Below are positions 16,033 through 19,887 of a stretch of DNA of 19,887 nucleotides, piece by piece. The notes beneath the pieces are model-generated. The model was not told where the DNA came from, did no database searches, and saw only the letters and a program-made list of their open reading frames with translations. The stretch spans positions 1 through 19,887 of the forward strand of contig JBBIRT010000060.1 in assembly GCA_037441725.1 (NCBI GenBank), read 5' to 3'. Numbering within the stretch: the stretch's first letter is position 1; each line of letters opens with the position of its first letter. A program made the position numbers and the translations under genes. The DNA is from JBBIRT01 sp037441725. GTDB lineage: Bacteria > Desulfobacterota > BSN033 > UBA1163.

Positions 16033-16129
16033 GGAAGTTTATAAAAAAGGACCTTTCAAACCAGCCATCCCATTAGAGTTCAAGCCCGATTTTAAGTGAA
16101 TTATAGGACAGGGGCTGGAGAAGTTCTTC

Positions 16130-17296
16130 TTAGGGTACCCAAGGATCAAACCACCTTACGAATTCTACCTGCCCATTTCGCATTCGGCTTATCGGACAAG
16201 GTCTGAATACCATATGGTTGATCCCGAAGGTCTTTGCTCCTCCCATTTTAGCAATTCCTCTTGATGTCTCTACCGTTTGCATATTCTCCCAGGTCTTAGC
16301 GACCTTAACAGGATCCAGACTTTGGGCTTTAGATATGGCCTGGATTAAAACCCATAGGTTATCCCACATATTTATTCCATCCGAATCGATTGGATCCTTA
16401 TTAGAATCATACCAGAGTTTAACGATCTGTTTTGTCATTTCAGGGGCCTCAGGAATATTCACATCAAATGCAGGCCAGATTAGGTCAGTCGCATAATCTT
16501 TACCAATCATGTTTAAAGCTAATTTTGGATCCAATGAGGTGGTAGCAATCATTGGACCTTTGAAACCCAGTTGGCGTCCCTGCTTAACACAAGAGGCTGA
16601 GTTATCAGGCATTTTAATCCCGATATCGACCGCATCCGGCTTCATGCTCAAGAGTTTGGTCCATTGAGGAAGATATTCTTTCGTTTCCCAGGGATGGATC
16701 TGAGGCTCCAGCAAAGTTAGACCTTTTCCCTTAGCTATGTCTTGGGATATACCGCCAATGGCCCGAGCCCCGGTTTCATCCTCTATAATAAAACCAATTG
16801 TTTTCACATCAGGATAAAGCTGAAGCATAGTTTCATAAAGCCCTGGGAGAGGGGAAACATAGGAATAGTTGCTTACAAATGATAAAGGCCTTTCTGGATG
16901 CAACCGGTCAATCTGTCCTGAGACATAGAGGACTTTGTTCTTCTCAGTGACAGAAGCAATGGCAGCAATAAAATCAGGGACTGCCCCACCGATAATAAAT
17001 TTGACTCTGTCTTTAAAAACTAATTTTGTGGCGGCAGTCGCGGAATCTGCAGTATTATTTTTGGTATCTTCAAAAATGCACTTAACCTGATAATTTTCTC
17101 CTTCGATCTTCACTCCACCATTTTTATTGATCCATTCCTCACAAAGCTGGACCACTCGTTTCTGCAATATCTGCATCTGAGATCCAGGGCCAGTCAGTCC
17201 TAACGTGACACCGATCTTTATCTCTTTAGCATCGAGTGATATGATATAAGAAAGGAATACAAGAACCATGACCAATAAGGTAAATATTTTTTTCAT
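16130..17296 (-). CDS. LIV-type periplasmic solute-binding protein (Peripla_BP_6, LivK-like)
   Basis: This is the extracytoplasmic receptor that captures the solute and delivers it to LivHMGF. The 388-aa precursor has a Sec signal peptide (MKKIFTLLVMVLVFLSYIIS, about residues 1-23) with a likely signal peptidase I site before KEIKIGV. There is no lipobox Cys, so it should be soluble in the periplasm. The mature protein opens with KIGVTLGLTGPGS, the type I periplasmic-binding-protein pattern, and continues with FEDTKNN and a FIIGGAVPD hinge-type strand typical of LivJ/LivK relatives. AGGAGGAG precedes the ATG. The ligand cannot be read from sequence; this large family binds amino acids, amides, aromatic acids and other small organics. 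It lies between the ferredoxin and hydrolase-fold genes. Confidence 0.9.
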   Translation of the reverse strand: MKKIFTLLVMVLVFLSYIISLDAKEIKIGVTLGLTGPGSQMQILQKRVVQLCEEWINKNGGVKIEGENYQVKCIFEDTKNNTADSATAATKLVFKDRVKFIIGGAVPDFIAAIASVTEKNKVLYVSGQIDRLHPERPLSFVSNYSYVSPLPGLYETMLQLYPDVKTIGFIIEDETGARAIGGISQDIAKGKGLTLLEPQIHPWETKEYLPQWTKLLSMKPDAVDIGIKMPDNSASCVKQGRQLGFKGPMIATTSLDPKLALNMIGKDYATDLIWPAFDVNIPEAPEMTKQIVKLWYDSNKDPIDSDGINMWDNLWVLIQAISKAQSLDPVKVAKTWENMQTVETSRGIAKMGGAKTFGINHMVFRPCPISRMRNGQVEFVRWFDPWVP

Positions 17297-17394
17297 AGCT
17301 TCTCCTCCTGATCATATTTTTCCGACATAATGGCCAACCAATATATCTGACCCCTCCCGACTCCTTTGCCAGCAGGGTTTATGAGTAAAAATTC

Positions 17395-17691
17395 CTATAG
17401 TTGGTGGATTTCGCCAGTGGCCTTGTTCTTCCAGTACCCTCGGTGCTGGAGTGGCCAATTGAAAGTGATCGCACCGGGCTTAGGACAATCATTGACACAA
17501 CAACCACAATACCAACATTCATCAGGATGTAAGATAATGGGTGGTTTTCCTTTCTGGGGGTGGGGGATATAAACATCAATCTGACAAACTTCAACACAAT
17601 GATTGCAACCGTTACAGATCTCTTCATTGAAAATCACTGGCTGACTGGGTGTGGTCATATTAGGAATGGCGATTACTTTCTCTTGTGACAT
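17395..17691 (-). CDS. 2x[4Fe-4S] ferredoxin-type subunit, AprB-like
   Basis: This is a 98-aa cytoplasmic iron-sulfur protein, presumably the electron-transfer partner of the flavoprotein encoded just upstream (64-base gap). The first cluster motif is Cys26-x2-Cys29-x2-Cys32-x3-Cys36 (CNGCNHCVEVC). The second is Cys59-x2-Cys62-x2-Cys65-x3-Cys69 followed by Pro (CWYCGCCVNDCP), with an extra Cys64. Trp60 right after Cys59 is in the position of the conserved CWEC tryptophan of APS reductase beta, thought to bridge FAD and the proximal cluster. Compared with AprB (about 150 aa) it lacks the long C-terminal arm that wraps around the alpha subunit and the insertion in the first cluster loop. AGGGAGGG provides the ribosome binding site. 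A generic ferredoxin is the alternative reading. Confidence 0.88.
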   Translation of the reverse strand: MSQEKVIAIPNMTTPSQPVIFNEEICNGCNHCVEVCQIDVYIPHPQKGKPPIILHPDECWYCGCCVNDCPKPGAITFNWPLQHRGYWKNKATGEIHQL

Positions 17692-17755
17692 ATCTTCCCT
17701 CCCTAAATAGGTTCATCAAAAAAGAGTTTTTAGCTTTTAAATATTTTAGTTAAAT

Positions 17756-19705
17756 TTACTGCTTTCTTTGGTATACTCCCTTGTAGTCTTTATTATGGGT
17801 TTCATATTGTTCTTTCATGTTCCCCCAAAAATTAAGAGGCAATTCCCCAGTCTTTATCTTACCGTTTTCTTGCCTGAGAGTGAGAAACTTATGCCATTGG
17901 GGAGGATCCATCTGGGGATAGTCAATTCTATGGAAGTTGAGATGAAAACTGCTTGCCTGACGTGCCAACGAGGCGTGGATGATGATTTGGGCATAAGTCA
18001 GAAGACTGGTATCCTCGAGGCAACGCATCAACTTATGTGGATCCGTAGCAAACAGTAAGGGAACAGACTCTTCTTCAATTTTTTGTAAAGTATTGAGCCC
18101 CATCTTCAGTAAGGTCTCTGTTTTGAATTCACTGGCGTAGTATTGCATGGCTCGGGCAATACCTGCATGGAGCTCTTTCCAATCGATTCCTCGGGTGCGT
18201 TTGATTGGAGCATAAATGCGTGCCTTTTCAAGGATCACCTGATCACGGGAGATTTTGGGTTCCTCAGCTTGCCGAGCATACGAAGCAGCTTTTCTTCCGG
18301 CATACCTACCTGTAGCGGCTGCGTAACTATGATCCTCCGGGGCAAACATCTGGGTTCCAGCGGCATACAGTCCATCGAGAGTTGTTTTTAAATCCCAATC
18401 CACAAGCAGGCCCCCTCCATAGCCAGCCTCACGCCATTGGGGCAGACTGGGGCCCTCGATAAATTTATAACTCTGGAGCAAGTCCTGACTCGGGTCATAG
18501 CCTGCTTTGTTGAACGTATCAATGATGATCTTGGTTGTCGCTTCCTCCCCGAGCATCAAGTTCCAGGTCACTCTTCTTTCAACTTCTGGCATCGAAGGGA
18601 AATCCCCATAGAAAGGCAATACATATTCTCCTTTCAGGATCCCCTCTCGGATTTTTTCCTCAACCCCAGGGGCTGGCAACATAGCCCCCCAGTCTTCCCA
18701 ACCCTGAATTGGATAAGGAAGTCTTTTCCCATTGGCATCTATAATGGGAACGTTTTCATAACTGGCATCCCCTGCCCCGGTATACCACTTGTGTTTATAC
18801 CCAGTAGCAATCCGTAAAACCCAAGTATTTTCCATTTTAGTTAGCGTAGCTCCAGCCCTCCAGGCCATGACCGTCCCATCGCCAGATATCGTTCGGGACA
18901 TCATGTTGGAATATCCACCCAATTCTGTGCTTATCAACCAAATCGACCCGGCACCAGCAGTGGCAAGGACTGTAGATTTGGATCTAAATATGAGGAATTC
19001 ACCCGTTCGGTTATTGAAACCCGTTGCCCCAACGACCCGGGCACCTTGGATCCCTTTTTCAGTGAGCAGGCTGGTGACCATCACTCGGTCAAAGATTTTT
19101 ACACCCAGCCGCTTACATTCCCTTTTCAGGGCAGGTTTAAAAGTGGTCCCCCAGACTCGTAAAACCACATTGTTCGGCTTATGATCTGGATTACTCTTTA
19201 GAGTAATGGGTTTCTCTCCATCAAAATAGCTATGGGTTTTAGTATAACGCGGGGAAAGCATAAACTTGGTCTTTGGATCACGACCTTCAGCGCCTACATA
19301 CTCATCGTCTATATCTCTAATCTTACCCCCCATCTGCTCCAGTTCAAGCAAGGTATCATAATCCTCACGCCACTGGATCTGAATGCCAATGCCATTACAG
19401 TATGGCCGCTCAGCCATATGTTGGGCCCACTCATCCGGGTCCACATTGGATAAAGGATTGGCAGGGACATTACACCAGTGGTCGCATCCAGGACCTCCGG
19501 CTCCACTTCTGATTGTATCCCCCTTTTCAGCTAGGACCACCCTTACCCCTTGTCTTGCAGCGCTGATCGCTGCCCAACAACCAGCGATTCCGCCTCCGAT
19601 CACTAAGACATCAGCCTCGATTTCCTGCTCCTGATCGAAACGGATTGGATACGGCCAATGGGGTGCATGATCATGTTCTTTTAAATATTCGTACCAGGTG
19701 CTCAT
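17756..19705 (-). CDS. AprA-like FAD-binding oxidoreductase (fumarate reductase/APS reductase flavoprotein superfamily)
   Basis: This 649-aa soluble flavoprotein, without signal peptide, belongs to the AprA/FrdA/SdhA superfamily. The dinucleotide-binding motif is VIGGGIAG (35-42). Further FAD contacts are suggested by RSGAGGPG (66-73), LATAGAG (247-253), GDGTVMAWRAGA (275-286) and GLYAAGT (445-451). The C-terminal third (YAPIKRT at 498, HKLMRCLED at 557-565, HRIDYP at 592-597) follows the helical domain of APS reductase alpha rather than that of succinate dehydrogenase. The fumarate-reductase QFHPT motif is replaced by KMENTW (290-295), so fumarate is unlikely to be the substrate. Cys74 and Cys78 in GCDHWC flank the flavin segment and are not seen in classical AprA. 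AAAGGAG precedes the ATG. It is the first gene behind the promoter at 19791-19819. The substrate is unknown. Confidence 0.85.
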   Translation of the reverse strand: MSTWYEYLKEHDHAPHWPYPIRFDQEQEIEADVLVIGGGIAGCWAAISAARQGVRVVLAEKGDTIRSGAGGPGCDHWCNVPANPLSNVDPDEWAQHMAERPYCNGIGIQIQWREDYDTLLELEQMGGKIRDIDDEYVGAEGRDPKTKFMLSPRYTKTHSYFDGEKPITLKSNPDHKPNNVVLRVWGTTFKPALKRECKRLGVKIFDRVMVTSLLTEKGIQGARVVGATGFNNRTGEFLIFRSKSTVLATAGAGSIWLISTELGGYSNMMSRTISGDGTVMAWRAGATLTKMENTWVLRIATGYKHKWYTGAGDASYENVPIIDANGKRLPYPIQGWEDWGAMLPAPGVEEKIREGILKGEYVLPFYGDFPSMPEVERRVTWNLMLGEEATTKIIIDTFNKAGYDPSQDLLQSYKFIEGPSLPQWREAGYGGGLLVDWDLKTTLDGLYAAGTQMFAPEDHSYAAATGRYAGRKAASYARQAEEPKISRDQVILEKARIYAPIKRTRGIDWKELHAGIARAMQYYASEFKTETLLKMGLNTLQKIEEESVPLLFATDPHKLMRCLEDTSLLTYAQIIIHASLARQASSFHLNFHRIDYPQMDPPQWHKFLTLRQENGKIKTGELPLNFWGNMKEQYETHNKDYKGVYQRKQ

Positions 19706-19746
19706 CTTGAAGACTCCTTTCGATTATTATTGAATATGACCTTAAA

Positions 19747-19767
19747 CCCTATAATAAATTTTATGGG
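19747..19767. promoter_or_regulatory. Imperfect inverted repeat in the 5' leader of the minus-strand cluster
   Basis: CCC-t-ATAA and TTAT-GGG arms flank a 6-base AT-rich centre, between the predicted transcription start and the first gene. It could be an operator or a leader hairpin. The evidence is symmetry alone. Confidence 0.25.
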
Positions 19768-19790
19768 ATAAGAGCCTCTTGGGTAGTTTG

Positions 19791-19819
19791 AATATACGAA
19801 GAATGAGGTGGAATGTCAA
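19791..19819 (-). promoter_or_regulatory. Strong sigma70-type promoter of the minus-strand cluster
   Basis: Read on the minus strand, TTGACA (19819-19814) is a perfect -35 and TATATT (19796-19791) is a 5-of-6 -10, with exactly 17 bases between them. Transcription would start near 19784, giving a leader of about 80 bases before the flavoprotein ATG at 19705. This is the best promoter in the window. It faces the eight-gene run down to 10794. Confidence 0.65.
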
Positions 19820-19877
19820 GGAAGGATTGAGCGATCTCTGAAAAAGTATCTTAAGCCATATAGAATGGAGAGGTGTG

Positions 19878-19887
19878 ATGGAAAAAC
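19878..19887 (+). CDS. Possible start of a divergent gene cut by the window end
   Basis: ATG at 19878 (Met-Glu-Lys) is preceded by GGAGAGG at 19867-19873, a well-placed Shine-Dalgarno. Only three codons are inside the window, so no product can be named. If real, it is divergent from the minus-strand cluster and might encode its regulator, but this is speculation. Confidence 0.25.

Noticed and set aside
17366..17572. Plus-strand 68-codon ORF opposite the ferredoxin gene
   Set aside because: The minus strand encodes two perfect [4Fe-4S] motifs. The plus ORF is a shadow.
18437..19184. Long plus-strand ORFs (126 and 131 codons) opposite the flavoprotein gene
   Set aside because: They are antisense shadows of a clear FAD oxidoreductase, with no family motifs and no ribosome binding site pattern.
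1..19887. tRNA, rRNA, CRISPR array, insertion sequence or prophage
   Set aside because: No repeats, integrase/transposase-like proteins or tRNA-like cloverleaf ends were seen on either strand.

Overview
The window looks like a chromosomal segment of a flagellated bacterium with a periplasm. The best guess is an anaerobic deltaproteobacterium (Desulfobacterota) or a similar deep-branching lineage. The basis is the fliF-G-H-I-J order, a periplasmic LIV-type importer, an archaeal-type bifunctional FBP aldolase/phosphatase (known from archaea and deep-branching, mostly anaerobic or thermophilic bacteria) and a flavoprotein/ferredoxin pair resembling adenylylsulfate (APS) reductase. The taxonomic guess is inference; no rRNA is present. 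No mobile element, CRISPR array or tRNA was seen, and no gap without a gene exceeds 190 bases.

Layout. (1) 1-4312, plus strand: a tightly packed flagellar basal-body and export operon (3' end of fliF, then fliG, fliH, fliI, fliJ), followed by a terminator-like hairpin at 4412-4440. (2) 4469-10731, plus strand: a mixed run of surE (nucleotidase), the bifunctional FBP aldolase/phosphatase, miaB (tRNA methylthiolation), a B12-binding-type radical SAM enzyme that appears to start at CTG, and an atypical long class II aldolase. (3) 10732-10793: a short convergent junction. (4) 19705 back to 10794, minus strand: eight co-directional genes behind a consensus-like promoter (19791-19819). In transcription order these are an AprA-like FAD protein, a 2x[4Fe-4S] ferredoxin, a LivK-like binding protein, a CocE/NonD-type hydrolase-fold protein, and livH, livM, livG and livF.

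The minus-strand cluster is the most interesting part. It reads as a complete uptake system for an unknown small organic solute, with a soluble flavin/iron-sulfur oxidoreductase and a hydrolase-fold protein embedded in it. The flavoprotein has the APS-reductase fold, but a cysteine-bearing motif next to its FAD site and a changed substrate-side motif argue against APS or fumarate as substrate. The hydrolase-fold protein keeps the serine nucleophile, but by eye it has Asn at the positions of the catalytic Asp and His and Phe at the usual oxyanion Tyr. The cluster is therefore a candidate for an undescribed pathway.

The plus-strand metabolic run is also notable because it holds two unrelated enzymes for fructose-1,6-bisphosphate chemistry within 5.5 kb.
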